Source: Peptococcaceae bacterium (lineage in GTDB: Bacteria > Bacillota > Desulfotomaculia > Desulfotomaculales > UBA12532). From it: a stretch of DNA of 16,267 nt. The position numbers and the translations under genes are program-made. Position 1 is the stretch's first letter. Each line of letters starts with the position of its first letter. The stretch spans positions 1-16,267 of the forward strand of contig DMDP01000228.1 of assembly GCA_003445475.1 (NCBI GenBank), written 5' to 3'. This document shows positions 6,519-15,200 of this stretch, one piece after another. A model generated the notes under the pieces. That model was given only the letters and a program-made list of their open reading frames with translations, made no database searches and was not told where the DNA came from.

Positions 6519-6546
6519 AAACGGCCGACAGGCCGTTTAGCTTTTT
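6519..6546. terminator. Bidirectional terminator between rpmB and pncB
   Basis: Perfect 8-bp stem AAACGGCC (6519-6526) / GGCCGTTT (6531-6538) with a GACA loop. It is followed by AGCTTTTT on the forward strand and by a T run (TTTTTG) on the reverse strand, so it can end both convergent transcripts. The pncB stop codon (6537-6539) overlaps the stem. Confidence 0.85.
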
Positions 6547-7580
6547 ATGACCTCGAGGCGCGGGTTGGGGGTTATACCGGGGATTCGCCCCCGCTTGGCC
6601 AGCGGCCGACCCCGCACCTCCTTCAAGTCCATGGTCATATCAATGGGCCGCGCGTCGGAGATATACGAGCCCACCCCAAAGAAATCGGCCCCAGCCGCCG
6701 ACAGTTGCCTTATCCGGTCCGGGTCAAGACCGCCGGAAACCACGATCTTAACGTGGCTGTACCCCTCCAGATCCAACCGCGCCCTTACTTCGCGTACCAG
6801 GTCGACCGTTACCCCGCCCCGCTCGGCGGGCGTGTCGAGGCGTACGCCTTCGAGCTTTTCCCGCAGCGCATCCGCCACCCGTAACGTTTCTTCCGCCTCG
6901 TCTTTGAAGGTATCCACGAGGATGATGACCGGAGCCCCGGCAGGCATGGCCTCCAGGTAGGCGCGGGCCACTGTCACCGTATCACCGACGATAAGGAAAC
7001 AGGCATGCGGAATGGTCCCCAGCGGCTCCTGCCCGGCGAGTTTGGCACCCAGGATACAACTTGCGCCGTCCGCGCCCCCTACAAGGGCGGCGCGCTCCAT
7101 AACCGGGGCCACCGCCGGGTGAACGTGGCGGGCACCAAAGCAAAGAACCTTCTTTTCGCCAGCTGCGTCCTTGCATTCCCGGGCTGCCGTGGCCCAGGCG
7201 CTGGATTGCGCCAGAATGCCAAGGATGGCCGTCTCATAAACACCGTAGGCGCTGTAGGGACCGCGCAGCCGCATGACCACCTCCCGGGGCGCAAACGGCT
7301 CGCCCTCCGGCAGTGCTTCAATGCGTACCGGCAGATCTTGCATAAGCCGCCGTACCTCTTCCGTGCCGCACATAATCCCCGGACCTGAAGGGAAGATCTC
7401 GGCCACGGCCTCATCACCGGCGTGCCCCAGGTGGTAAAGGATATCCAGGGTTTTGACGAAGTAGATATCTGCCGTCCATCCGTTGAGGATCTCTTCGTGG
7501 GACGCCGAAAAAAGCCTTCGATCCGGTTTTACGCGATAAGCGGCGACATCCAGGACGCTTGTGACCTTTTTGCCCGCCAC
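6537..7580 (-). CDS. pncB: Nicotinate phosphoribosyltransferase (PncB-like)
   Basis: Makes nicotinate mononucleotide from nicotinate and PRPP, the entry step of NAD salvage. At 347 residues it belongs to the shorter, archaeal-like branch of the family. Seen: YRVKPDRRLFSASHEEIL and DIYFVKTLDIL near the start, ETAILGILAQSS (116-127), CFGARHVHP (147-155, the active-site His region), and the phosphate-binding segment VSGGLDPDRIRQL then FFGVGSYIS near the C-terminus. The start is GTG 7578-7580 with AGGAGGTAG immediately upstream. It lies 17 nt after ribH and is the last gene of the rib operon, which links flavin and NAD supply. Nicotinate is the expected substrate. A related base (as in quinolinate-type relatives) cannot be excluded by eye. 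Confidence 0.88.
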   Translation of the reverse strand: MAGKKVTSVLDVAAYRVKPDRRLFSASHEEILNGWTADIYFVKTLDILYHLGHAGDEAVAEIFPSGPGIMCGTEEVRRLMQDLPVRIEALPEGEPFAPREVVMRLRGPYSAYGVYETAILGILAQSSAWATAARECKDAAGEKKVLCFGARHVHPAVAPVMERAALVGGADGASCILGAKLAGQEPLGTIPHACFLIVGDTVTVARAYLEAMPAGAPVIILVDTFKDEAEETLRVADALREKLEGVRLDTPAERGGVTVDLVREVRARLDLEGYSHVKIVVSGGLDPDRIRQLSAAGADFFGVGSYISDARPIDMTMDLKEVRGRPLAKRGRIPGITPNPRLEVIKS

Positions 7581-7597
7581 GAGCTACCTCCTGTGGC

Positions 7598-8065
7598 TTA
7601 CGAAACCAGCGTCCGCATCAGGTTGGCCATCTCAATGGCGCTGACCGCCGCCTGCCATCCCTTGTTACCCGCCTTGGTGCCGGCCCGCTCGATGGCCTGC
7701 TCGAGCGTATCCGCAGTGATGATGCCGAAGATTACCGGTACCCCGGTCTCCAGGCTGACCCGGGCGATCCCCTTGGCCAGTTCCCCGGCCACGTACTCAA
7801 AATGCGGCGTCGCCCCCCGGATTACGGCACCCAGGCAGATCACGGCATCGTACCCTTTTTCCGCCAACCGCCGGGCAACGAGCGGCATCTCAAACCCTCC
7901 CGGTACCCAGGCGATGTCGATGTCGGTTGCCGCCACCCCATGCCGCTGCAGGGCGTCCATGGCGCCGCTCAAAAGCCTATGGGTGATGAACTCGTTAAAC
8001 CGGCCCACTACGATGCCAAACCGCAGCCCTTTGCCGACCAGGTGCCCCTCGAAGGTTCCCGGCAT
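7598..8065 (-). CDS. ribH: 6,7-dimethyl-8-ribityllumazine synthase
   Basis: Condenses 5-amino-6-ribitylamino-uracil with 3,4-dihydroxy-2-butanone 4-phosphate, the penultimate step of riboflavin synthesis. The 155-residue length is normal for the family, whose members assemble into pentamers or 60-subunit capsids. Motifs: [12 protein letters not shown] (17-28), WVPGGFEMP (53-61), and [16 protein letters not shown] (78-93), with His88 as the expected catalytic base. The start is ATG 8063-8065 with AAAGGAGGTAGG upstream, 14 nt after ribBA. Confidence 0.98.
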   Translation of the reverse strand: MPGTFEGHLVGKGLRFGIVVGRFNEFITHRLLSGAMDALQRHGVAATDIDIAWVPGGFEMPLVARRLAEKGYDAVICLGAVIRGATPHFEYVAGELAKGIARVSLETGVPVIFGIITADTLEQAIERAGTKAGNKGWQAAVSAIEMANLMRTLVS

Positions 8066-8079
8066 GGACCCTACCTCCT

Positions 8080-9282
8080 TTAGTCGGGCAGCGTAAGCAG
8101 GTGCCCGAGTTTCTTCTTCTTCGTCGCCAGGTAAAAGCCGTTGTGCTTGCCAGGAGGGATTTCCAGCGGCACCCGTTCGACAACCTCCAGGCCGTGTCCT
8201 TCCAGGCCGGCGATTTTGCGCGGGTTGTTCGTGAGTAGCCGCATCTTCTTGATGCCCAGATCTGCCAGGATCTGAGCACCAATTCCGTAATCCCTGAGAT
8301 CCGGTGGAAAGCCCAGTGCCCTGTTCGCCTCAACCGTATCCTTGCCCCGATCTTGCAGTTCATACGCCCGGATTTTGTTAAGCAGCCCGATACCGCGTCC
8401 CTCCTGCCGCATGTACAAGAGTACACCGGTGCCTTCGGCCGCGATCATCTGCAGAGCCTTGGACAACTGTTTCCCACAGTCGCAGCGCGTGGAACCGAAG
8501 ACGTCGCCCGTGAGGCATTCGGAATGCACACGGACAAGCGGCGCCTCCACGGATCGCAGGTCGCCTTTCACAAGGGCGATGTGCCCTTTGCGATCCAGAA
8601 TGCTTTCGTAGGCCACCACCTGAAACTCGCCGTACACGGTGGGTAGCTTCGCACTTCCCACACAGCGCACCAATTTTTCTGTCCACCGCCGGTAACTGAT
8701 CAGGTCGGCGATGGTGATGATTTTGAGGCCGTGCCGGACGGCAAACTCCATCAGGTCCGGAACTCTGGCCATGGTGCCGTCGTCTTTCATTACCTCGCAG
8801 CAAACGCCCGCCGGGTAAAGACCGGCCAGCTTGGCCAGATCAACCGTTGCCTCGGTGTGGCCGGCGCGCCGTAGTACCCCGCCATCCTTTGCCACCAAAG
8901 GGAAGACGTGACCCGGTCGCCGTAGGTCGGCCGGCGTGCAGCCAGGGTCGATGATCTTCTTAATGGTGTACGCCCTTTCGTGGGCAGAAATACCCGTGGT
9001 GGTTCCGCGCGCGTCGACCGAAACGGTGAAGGCCGTACCGTGCGGATCCGTGCCGTGATTGACCATCAATTCCAGACCAAGCTCCTCCGCACGCTGCGAC
9101 GTAATGGGCATACAAATCAGGCCCCGGGCGTGGGTGGCCATGAAATTAACCGCATCCGGCGTGACCTTTTCCGCGGCCATTACCAGGTCACCCTCGTTCT
9201 CACGGTCCGCGTCATCCACGACAATGACCATCTTGCCGGCGCGTATATCCTCTATGGCTTCTTCGATAGTGTTAAAGCGCAA
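8080..9282 (-). CDS. ribBA: Bifunctional 3,4-dihydroxy-2-butanone-4-phosphate synthase / GTP cyclohydrolase II
   Basis: Supplies both precursors of riboflavin. The N-terminal domain (about 1-200) converts ribulose 5-phosphate to dihydroxybutanone phosphate: [10 protein letters not shown] (24-33), [13 protein letters not shown] (76-88), RRPGHVFPL (121-129), GHTEATVDL (141-149). The C-terminal domain (about 205-400) opens GTP: zinc ligands Cys256, Cys267 and Cys269 in [27 protein letters not shown] (292-300), and LLTNNPRKI near the end. Both active sites look intact and the 400-residue length is standard. The start is TTG 9280-9282 behind GGGGGAGGA. It is third in the rib operon, 50 nt after ribE. 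Confidence 0.98.
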   Translation of the reverse strand: MRFNTIEEAIEDIRAGKMVIVVDDADRENEGDLVMAAEKVTPDAVNFMATHARGLICMPITSQRAEELGLELMVNHGTDPHGTAFTVSVDARGTTTGISAHERAYTIKKIIDPGCTPADLRRPGHVFPLVAKDGGVLRRAGHTEATVDLAKLAGLYPAGVCCEVMKDDGTMARVPDLMEFAVRHGLKIITIADLISYRRWTEKLVRCVGSAKLPTVYGEFQVVAYESILDRKGHIALVKGDLRSVEAPLVRVHSECLTGDVFGSTRCDCGKQLSKALQMIAAEGTGVLLYMRQEGRGIGLLNKIRAYELQDRGKDTVEANRALGFPPDLRDYGIGAQILADLGIKKMRLLTNNPRKIAGLEGHGLEVVERVPLEIPPGKHNGFYLATKKKKLGHLLTLPD

Positions 9283-9332
9283 GGCACGTCCTCCCCCTCG
9301 AATAAAACCGCAGTAAATTGCCCGTTCACCGG

Positions 9333-9980
9333 CTACGACTCCAGAAAGCCGCTGCGGGCAAGGAAGTCGAGCGTAATTCCTTGTTCCCCTTTTTCCCGTC
9401 GTAAAAGGTGCGCAACGTACTTGCCGACAACGTCGGCTTCGAGGTTCACCGTATCGCCGGGTTGCTTGAACCCCAGCGTGGTCACGGCGGCCGTGTGGGG
9501 AATTATGGAAACTGTGAAGACATCCCCTCTGACGTCTACCACCGTAAGGCTGATCCCGTCCACCGCTACCGAACCTTTGGGGATAAGGTACTGCGCCACC
9601 TCTTGCGGCGCCCTGACGGCAAAAACGGTGGCCATTCCGTCCCGCTCCCGGCCCGTAATGGTGCCCACGCCATCCACGTGCCCGGTCACCAGGTGCCCCC
9701 CAAGCCGGTCCCCCAGCCGGAGCGCCCGCTCCAGATTAACCCTCGCCCCGCGCCGCAGGCGCCCCAGGTTGGTTTTCGCCAGGGTTTCGGCCATGACGTC
9801 CACCGCGAAGGCCGTTTCCGTATGTTCCGTTACCGTCAGGCACACGCCGTTAACGGCAACACTGTCACCCCGGCGGACGCCGGCAAGAATACCGGGCGCC
9901 TCGACGGTCAGGCGCGCCCCTTCGCGCCCCACCTCGATACCGCGCACCGTACCCAATTCTTCGATAATACCCGTGAACAC
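9333..9980 (-). CDS. ribE: Riboflavin synthase, alpha subunit
   Basis: Dismutates two molecules of dimethylribityllumazine into riboflavin and the RibH substrate. The 215 residues form two lumazine-binding repeats: [10 protein letters not shown] start, [13 protein letters not shown] (38-50), [11 protein letters not shown] (94-104), [14 protein letters not shown] (135-148). The start GTG 9978-9980 lies 2 nt after the ribD stop, with GGAGAG inside the ribD end, so translation is probably coupled. Confidence 0.97.
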   Translation of the reverse strand: MFTGIIEELGTVRGIEVGREGARLTVEAPGILAGVRRGDSVAVNGVCLTVTEHTETAFAVDVMAETLAKTNLGRLRRGARVNLERALRLGDRLGGHLVTGHVDGVGTITGRERDGMATVFAVRAPQEVAQYLIPKGSVAVDGISLTVVDVRGDVFTVSIIPHTAAVTTLGFKQPGDTVNLEADVVGKYVAHLLRREKGEQGITLDFLARSGFLES

Positions 9981-9982
9981 GG

Positions 9983-11098
9983 TTATTCTCTCCGCACAAT
10001 ATATCCCTCAAAACACAGGTCCGGGCCCACCTGCTCCCAGTGCCCGTTCTCCACACGCAGCGCCTCGGCGAGGACGGCTGCCCCTCGCCCGCCCACCGGC
10101 CCGGGTGCGTCCCTGCCGCCAATAATCAGCGGCGCCACAAACCAGACCACCTTATCCACCAGCCCGGCTTCGAGCAGGGCGGCATTAACACCCGCGCCAC
10201 CTTCCACGAGGATGCTGGTTATCTCGCGGCGCGCCAGTTCTTTCATCAGCAACCGGACATCCACGCGTGGCCCGGAACCACATACCAGCACTTCCGCCCC
10301 ACCTTTCTTCAGAGTGTTTATCCTTGCCACCGGCGCTTGCTCGGTGGTGGCGATAATGGTCGGCGCCGGCGAAGCCTGGGCCAGTACGCGCGCCTCCGGC
10401 GGCGTCCGCGCCGTACTGTCAAGAACAATCCGTATAGGGTCGCGCCCCCCCTCCGGCAACCTGGTAGTCAGCGAGGGGTTGTCACGCAGGATGGTCCCAA
10501 TGCCCACCATGACCGCATCGTAGCAGTCCCGCAGGCGATGCACGCGCTCCCGGGCCGCCGGACCGGTGATCCATTGCGAAGCCCCCGTGTGGGTGGCAAT
10601 CTTGCCGTCCAGGCTTACGGCCACCTTCATGACCACAAACGGCAGCCGCTGCGTGATATACTTAACAAAGACCTCGTTAAGCCGGGCGGCCTCGCCGGCC
10701 AGGACACCCTCCGTAACCTCGATACCCGCCGCCCGCAGCCGTGTCAGCCCGCGGCCTGCCACCAGCGGGTTGGGGTCGCGCATGGCGGCCACCACCCGGC
10801 CGACACCTGCCTGAATAATCGCTTCGGTACATGGCCCGGTACGCCCCGTGTGGCAACACGGCTCGAGGTTCACATACAGGGTGCTCCCCTGTGCTGCCGG
10901 ACCGGCATTCCTGATCGCCATTACCTCCGCGTGGGGTAAGCCGGCCCGCTCGTGATAACCCCGCCCGACCACCCGACCGTCCCGCACGAGCACCGCCCCG
11001 ACCATGGGATTGGGGCTGGTACGGCCTCGCCCGCGCGCGGCCAGGGTGAGCGCCATTCGCATGTACTTTTCGTCCGCCGCCCGCGTATCCTCCCGCAA
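9983..11098 (-). CDS. ribD: Bifunctional diaminohydroxyphosphoribosylaminopyrimidine deaminase / 5-amino-6-(5-phosphoribosylamino)uracil reductase
   Basis: Carries out the deamination and side-chain reduction that follow GTP opening. The N-terminal zinc deaminase domain has SPNPMVGAVLV, HAEVMAI (His56 ligand, Glu58 proton shuttle) and PCCHTGRTGPC (Cys81 and Cys90 ligands). The NADPH-dependent reductase domain (about 150-371) has VAVSLDGKIAT, SQWITGP, DAVMVGIGTILRDNP and ILVEGGAGVNAALLEAGLVD. At 371 residues it is full length. The start TTG 11096-11098 has GGGGAG 6 nt upstream. The next in-frame ATG (codon 13) would cut the N-terminus and lacks a spaced site. It is first in the rib operon, behind its own promoter, and no FMN riboswitch fits in the 90-nt gap after moaA. 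Confidence 0.97.
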   Translation of the reverse strand: MREDTRAADEKYMRMALTLAARGRGRTSPNPMVGAVLVRDGRVVGRGYHERAGLPHAEVMAIRNAGPAAQGSTLYVNLEPCCHTGRTGPCTEAIIQAGVGRVVAAMRDPNPLVAGRGLTRLRAAGIEVTEGVLAGEAARLNEVFVKYITQRLPFVVMKVAVSLDGKIATHTGASQWITGPAARERVHRLRDCYDAVMVGIGTILRDNPSLTTRLPEGGRDPIRIVLDSTARTPPEARVLAQASPAPTIIATTEQAPVARINTLKKGGAEVLVCGSGPRVDVRLLMKELARREITSILVEGGAGVNAALLEAGLVDKVVWFVAPLIIGGRDAPGPVGGRGAAVLAEALRVENGHWEQVGPDLCFEGYIVRRE

Positions 11099-11144
11099 GA
11101 GGCACTCCCCGCCGTCTAAAACAGGATATAAACGCCATTATTAT

Positions 11145-11174
11145 AGTATAGGCGCCCCCAATAACGGGGGTCAA
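11145..11174 (-). promoter_or_regulatory. Promoter of the ribD-ribE-ribBA-ribH-pncB operon
   Basis: On the reverse strand TTGACC (11169-11174), an 18-bp spacer and TATACT (11145-11150), each a five-of-six match to the sigma-A boxes. A second TATAAT overlaps just downstream, at poor spacing. Transcription would begin near 11138, about 40 nt before the ribD start. Confidence 0.7.
11155..11170. promoter_or_regulatory. C/G-arm dyad within the rib promoter spacer
   Basis: CCCCC (11155-11159) and GGGGG (11166-11170) flank AATAAC, filling most of the spacer between the -35 and -10 boxes. It could be an operator, or the remains of a moaA terminator, though no T run follows it on the reverse strand. 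Confidence 0.35.
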
Positions 11175-11188
11175 GACGCCGGCCGCCC

Positions 11189-12163
11189 CTAACCCCCGAT
11201 TTCCGACATTAACCTGTCCCGCACCGGCCGCATGGCCGTTTCGTCGTTTCCCTCCGGCTTGCGCCTGATCGCCTCGGCAATCGCCTGCGCCAGTTCCGCC
11301 TCTGATGCCTGCCTCGCCAGCAGCGGGCGGAGGTCTACCTCGTCTTCCCGGCAAAGGCAGGGCCGTAGTGTGCCGGCCGCTGTCAGTCGCAGGCGGTTGC
11401 AGGACGGGCAGAAGTAGTTGCTCATGGGGGCAATGAAACCAATTGTCCCCGGCGCCCCGGCAAGACGCCAGTAGCGTGCCGGCCCGCCGTCACGCGGAGA
11501 CTTCTGCGGTTCTAACCGCCCCAGCGCTTTCTCCAGGCGCGCCATCATCTCCTCCACGGACACCAATCTGCTGGCCGCCCAATCACTGGCCTGGCCGATG
11601 GGCATAAGCTCAATAAAGCGCACGTGGAGCGGGTAGTCGCGTGTCAGGAGCGCCAGCTCGACCAACTCGTCATCGTTTATGCCGCGCATCACAACGGCGT
11701 TCAGTCTGACAGGTGCCAGTCCCAGCGCCAGGGCGGTCGTGATCCCCTCCCAGGTGGCGGCGAGTTCTCCCCCGCGCGTGATGCGTCGGAACCGCTCAGG
11801 CTGCAACGTATCTAGGCTTACGTTCACCCGCTTCAGTCCGGCCTTTTTGAGGTCGTGCGCCAGTGGTGCCAGGAGGGTCCCGTTGGTCGTCAGCGCCAGG
11901 TCGTCGATCCCCGGAATGGCGGCAATGGCCCCGACCATTTCCACAATATCCTCCCGGATGAGCGGCTCGCCGCCGGTGAGCCGCACCTTCCGGATACCAA
12001 CGCGCGTTCCGGCACGGATAATCCGCACGACGGCTGCCGCATCAAGGTCGTCCCCGTGGGGATGCTCCGTTTCAGCGGGACGGCAGTAAAAACACCGCAG
12101 GTTGCACCGCTCGGTCACCGAAACCCGCAGATAGGTTATCTCCCGGTCAAAAGCATCCCGCAC
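11189..12163 (-). CDS. moaA: GTP 3',8-cyclase (molybdenum cofactor biosynthesis protein A)
   Basis: A radical SAM enzyme that starts molybdopterin synthesis by turning GTP into the cyclic intermediate used by MoaC. The first [4Fe-4S] cluster ligands are Cys20, Cys24 and Cys27 (ERCNLRCFYC). The SAM-binding LTGGEPL and LTTNGTLL follow. The second, substrate-side cluster is Cys252, Cys255 and Cys269 (FCPSCNRLRLTAAGTLRPC). The C-terminus ends in the Gly-Gly (SEIGG) needed for activity in MoaA. GTG 12161-12163 is preferred, as AAAGGG lies 8 nt upstream and the protein then starts MRDAFDREITYLR like its relatives. GTG 12170-12172 would overlap that site. It lies 50 nt after the slipin. No other moa genes are nearby. 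Confidence 0.96.
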   Translation of the reverse strand: MRDAFDREITYLRVSVTERCNLRCFYCRPAETEHPHGDDLDAAAVVRIIRAGTRVGIRKVRLTGGEPLIREDIVEMVGAIAAIPGIDDLALTTNGTLLAPLAHDLKKAGLKRVNVSLDTLQPERFRRITRGGELAATWEGITTALALGLAPVRLNAVVMRGINDDELVELALLTRDYPLHVRFIELMPIGQASDWAASRLVSVEEMMARLEKALGRLEPQKSPRDGGPARYWRLAGAPGTIGFIAPMSNYFCPSCNRLRLTAAGTLRPCLCREDEVDLRPLLARQASEAELAQAIAEAIRRKPEGNDETAMRPVRDRLMSEIGG

Positions 12164-12181
12164 GAGAACCACCCTTTCTCT

Positions 12182-12201
12182 GTTGCAAAAGGTTGCAAAA
12201 G
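12182..12201. repeat. Perfect tandem 10-bp repeat upstream of moaA
   Basis: GTTGCAAAAG occurs twice without a break (12182-12191 and 12192-12201), between the slipin stop and the moaA ribosome site. The 10-bp period puts both copies on the same helix face, as in some operators. It could also be a chance duplication. Confidence 0.6.
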
Positions 12202-12213
12202 TGAGGATCCAGG

Positions 12214-12984
12214 CTACTTCGCCGTGTCGGTGCCGGCACGTCCGAACAACGCCTCCACCAGGTTCATCGGTACAGGGAACACAATGGTACTCGCCTTGTC
12301 GGCGGCGATCTCGGTTAATGTTTGCAGGTACCTCAGCTGCATCGCCGCAGGTTGGGCTGCGATAATCGCCGCCGCCTGCGACAGTTTCTCGGCGGCCTGG
12401 TACTCGCCGTCGGCGTGGATGATCTTGGCACGCCGCTCTCTCTCCGCCGCCGCCTGCGCGGCCATCGCCCGCTGCAGCGATTGCGGCAGCTCCACGTCGC
12501 GCACCTCGACCATGGTAACCTTCACACCCCAGGGCGCCGTCCCTTCGTCGATAATCTGCTGCAGACGCTGGTTGACCTGCTCCCGGTGCGCCAGGAGCTC
12601 GTCCAGTTCGGACTGGCCAAGGACGCTCCGCAGCGTGGTTTGCGACAGCTGCGACGTGGCCCGGATGTGGTCCAGGACCTTGATCACGGCGTTGGCCGGG
12701 TCAACGACGCGGAAGTATACAACGGCGTTAACCTTGACCGTAACGTTATCACGCGTGATGGCCTCCTGCGTGGGCACGTCCAGCGTAATGACACGCAGAT
12801 CAACCTTCTGCATCCTCTCAATACCGGGGATGAGGAAAAACAATCCCGGTCCCCGCACGCCCACGTATCGGCCGAGACGGAAGATAACGCCTCGCTCGTA
12901 CTCCTGGACAATGCGTATGGAGGCAGAAAGCAAGCCCACCAATACGACAAAGACGACAACCCAGAACATGAAGAGTTCGAACAC
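12214..12984 (-). CDS. Slipin (stomatin/prohibitin-like SPFH protein)
   Basis: A membrane-anchored scaffold protein of the SPFH family that forms oligomers at the cytoplasmic membrane. The 256 residues have one N-terminal membrane hairpin (about 3-24). The SPFH domain follows (about 25-180): [49 protein letters not shown]. Then comes an Ala/Glu-rich helical stretch (about 170-215, [15 protein letters not shown]). A hydrophobic C-terminal segment, [16 protein letters not shown] (232-247), resembles the region cut by the NfeD-type protease in the archaeal PH1510/PH1511 pair. The start is GTG 12982-12984 with GGAGGG 6 nt upstream. It lies 19 nt after the SDH_sah-type protease gene, in one operon with nfeD. 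Confidence 0.95.
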   Translation of the reverse strand: MFELFMFWVVVFVVLVGLLSASIRIVQEYERGVIFRLGRYVGVRGPGLFFLIPGIERMQKVDLRVITLDVPTQEAITRDNVTVKVNAVVYFRVVDPANAVIKVLDHIRATSQLSQTTLRSVLGQSELDELLAHREQVNQRLQQIIDEGTAPWGVKVTMVEVRDVELPQSLQRAMAAQAAAERERRAKIIHADGEYQAAEKLSQAAAIIAAQPAAMQLRYLQTLTEIAADKASTIVFPVPMNLVEALFGRAGTDTAK

Positions 12985-13003
12985 GATATCCCTCCTTGCA
13001 AAA

Positions 13004-13840
13004 CTACTTGCCCTTCCCGCCCTCGCGTTCGCGCGAGTACGGTAAAGGTATGTACTGTACGGAAGGCCGGCGCTGTGCCGGCTGCGGGTACAAATCCATC
13101 AAGTGGTAGATCTCCGTCGGCATGTCGTTGGTTACAGGCAACCCGAGTTCCTTCAGTTGCTCGCACGAGATAGGGTAGTCATGCGTCCAGCGCCCGCTTG
13201 TAAGGGCTTGTGCTACCGCCCGCGCTTTCTCCGGGGCCAGCTTGTCCGCCAGGAGGTACGCCAGAAAATCCCGGACCTGCCGTATGGCCTTCGAGGAAAT
13301 GTCCGCCAGAATCAGGGTCTGGTCGTCCACGTTGGCTACCCCTTTTTCCCTTACGGTGGCAATAATCGAGGCCGCGGGCAAATTGCCGAGTTGCGGGTCT
13401 ACCGGCCCCAGGACCGCGTTCTCATCCATGACAATCCTGTCCGCGGCCAGCGCAATCATCGTACCGCCTGACATCGCGTAGTGAGGGATGAAAACGGTTA
13501 CCGGCGCGGGGTGCTTCTGAAGCGCGCGGGCGATCTGTTCGGCTGCCAGAACCAGCCCGCCCGGGGTATGGAGAACCAGATCGATCGGCATATCGTCCGG
13601 CGTCAGGCGGATGGCGCGCAGTACCTGCTCCGAGTCCTCGATATTGATGTAACGGGTGAGGGGGAACCCCAGAAAATTGAGCAACTCCTGCCTGTGAATG
13701 AGGGTGATGAGGCGCGAGCCCCGCGCCTGCTCAACGCGGCGGATGAGGCGCAGCCGCATAACCTCCAGCCGCTGCTGGCGAACTGCAGGCATAACGGCAA
13801 GCACGAGCAGGAGGATCCAGAAAACGTCGAAAAAACTCAC
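13004..13840 (-). CDS. SDH_sah-family ClpP-like membrane serine protease
   Basis: A 278-residue protein of the serine dehydrogenase proteinase family (Pfam SDH_sah, ClpP/SppA-type crotonase fold). One N-terminal membrane segment (about 4-20, [17 protein letters not shown]) anchors it. Motifs: DLVLHTPGG (87-95), then [20 protein letters not shown] (120-139), with Ser124 as the likely nucleophile, and GPVDPQLG (145-152). Lys184 in SSKAIRQ is a candidate general base. The C-terminus is basic and Pro-rich. The start GTG overlaps the nfeD stop by 4 nt (GTGA), so synthesis is coupled to NfeD. A longer frame running upstream is only an extension into nfeD and is rejected. It probably works with NfeD and the slipin in membrane quality control. 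Its substrate is unknown. Confidence 0.92.
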   Translation of the reverse strand: MSFFDVFWILLLVLAVMPAVRQQRLEVMRLRLIRRVEQARGSRLITLIHRQELLNFLGFPLTRYINIEDSEQVLRAIRLTPDDMPIDLVLHTPGGLVLAAEQIARALQKHPAPVTVFIPHYAMSGGTMIALAADRIVMDENAVLGPVDPQLGNLPAASIIATVREKGVANVDDQTLILADISSKAIRQVRDFLAYLLADKLAPEKARAVAQALTSGRWTHDYPISCEQLKELGLPVTNDMPTEIYHLMDLYPQPAQRRPSVQYIPLPYSREREGGKGK

Positions 13841-15171
13841 CGTACCCCCTCCCGTTGAATAATGGCGCCATCGCGCCGCCTGACCCGCAGGCGCAAACCC
13901 TCGACCCCCGTAACCGTCACTTCTTCGCCCGCCGTAACCTTTCCTTCTTCCACCACCGCATTCCACCGTTCGCCCTCGCATAACACGACACCGGCGGGAG
14001 CAAGGGGCGTCAGGGCTACCGCCTGCATCCCCACCAGTCCCTCCGCTCCCGTAACCACCTTGCGCCGCTGCCCCCGCCATACGGCGCGGGCGGCATAGGC
14101 GACAAAACCGAGAATGCTCACCGCCACGCCGGCAATCGCGCCGAGGCTCACCTGCGGCACCGGCGAGGCCTCCGTAAACAGCATGAGGGACCCGAAAATC
14201 AGGGCCGTCAAGCCGGCAATGGTTAACAATCCAAAACTGGTGACAAAGATCTCGGCAACAAACAGGCCGAAGGCCAGGATAATCAGCAGGATACCGCTCC
14301 ACGAGGCGTTGAGGGTGCCCATGCCGTACAATCCCAGCAAGAGCGCCACGCCGCCGGCCACGCCGGGAAAGATAACGCCGGGGTGGAAGAACTCGATCAT
14401 CAGGCCGAGCATCCCCAGCGAGAGAAGGATATAGGCCACATTCGGGTTGGCAATAACGTGCAAGATGTTCTCGGCGGTGCGCATCCGCTGGTGCACGACC
14501 GCCGCGTCTCGCGTCGCGAGCGTCACTTCTCTGCCGCTCGCGAGCTTCACCCGCCGCCCGTCGATTTGCCGCAGTAGATCGTCAAGATCCCGTGCGCGCA
14601 GGTCAATAAGTTTATACCGCAATGCCTCCCGGTCCGTGTACGAGCGGCTCTCAGTTACGGCCTCCGCGGCACGCTGCGGGTCGCGCCCGCGCATCTGGGC
14701 GATGCTTCTGGCCCAAGCCGCGGCGTCTTCGGTGGCCTTTTTGGCGTGATCCGGAGGCAACTCGCCTTCCGCGCCCACCGGGTGCGCGGCCCCCATCCTT
14801 GTGCCCGGCGCCATGGCGGCAACGTCCGCAGCCACCGTGATGAAGGTCCCCGCCGAGGCTGCCCAGCCCCCTGCCGGCGAAACGAAGACCACCACCGGGA
14901 CGGGCGAGCCGAGCATATCCTGTACGATTGCCTGCGTGGTTTCCAGGAGCCCGCCCGGCGTATTCAACTGGATGATGCAGGCCTGCGCCCGGCTCCTGGC
15001 CGCCTCTTCCAGCCCCCGTTCCACGTAGCGGGCGACCACCGGAACGATGGGACCGTCGACGTGCAGGACTACAACATGGCGTCCCGGTGCCGGCGGCAAC
15101 ACGGCAGCCGCCGGTGCAACCAGACCGGTAAAAAAAACGAGCAGGATCGTCCATATTAATACTTTTCTCAT
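13837..15171 (-). CDS. nfeD: NfeD family membrane protease (long form: ClpP-like domain, membrane helices, OB-fold)
   Basis: 444 residues with a signal peptide (about 1-23). The extracytoplasmic ClpP-like protease domain has LNTPGGLLETT (69-79), GGWAASAGTFI with Ser106 as nucleophile, and PDHAKKATEDAA with Lys144 or Lys145 as the base. A hydrophobic region of four or five helices follows (about 235-365), then a C-terminal OB-fold (about 378-444, containing GLVGMQAVA and GEEVTVTGVEGLRLRV). In the characterised archaeal relative PH1510 the protease domain cleaves the stomatin PH1511. Here a slipin lies two genes downstream. ATG 15169-15171 has AGGTGG 7 nt upstream. No convincing promoter is seen in the 82-nt gap after proS. 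Confidence 0.95.
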   Translation of the reverse strand: MRKVLIWTILLVFFTGLVAPAAAVLPPAPGRHVVVLHVDGPIVPVVARYVERGLEEAARSRAQACIIQLNTPGGLLETTQAIVQDMLGSPVPVVVFVSPAGGWAASAGTFITVAADVAAMAPGTRMGAAHPVGAEGELPPDHAKKATEDAAAWARSIAQMRGRDPQRAAEAVTESRSYTDREALRYKLIDLRARDLDDLLRQIDGRRVKLASGREVTLATRDAAVVHQRMRTAENILHVIANPNVAYILLSLGMLGLMIEFFHPGVIFPGVAGGVALLLGLYGMGTLNASWSGILLIILAFGLFVAEIFVTSFGLLTIAGLTALIFGSLMLFTEASPVPQVSLGAIAGVAVSILGFVAYAARAVWRGQRRKVVTGAEGLVGMQAVALTPLAPAGVVLCEGERWNAVVEEGKVTAGEEVTVTGVEGLRLRVRRRDGAIIQREGVR

Positions 15172-15200
15172 TAAATAACCACCTGGATGGGGTTAATATC

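Noticed and set aside
11099..11188. FMN riboswitch upstream of ribD
   Set aside because: The gap is too short and lacks the conserved aptamer segments. The promoter itself occupies most of it.
12684..13173. Open frames across the slipin/protease junction on both strands
   Set aside because: They are shadows of two well-supported genes and have no motifs or ribosome sites of their own.
13841..14302. N-terminal extension of the SDH_sah protease frame
   Set aside because: It overlaps nfeD, translates to Gly/Arg-rich nonsense and has no initiation site. GTG 13840 with the preceding GGGAGG gives a proper membrane anchor.
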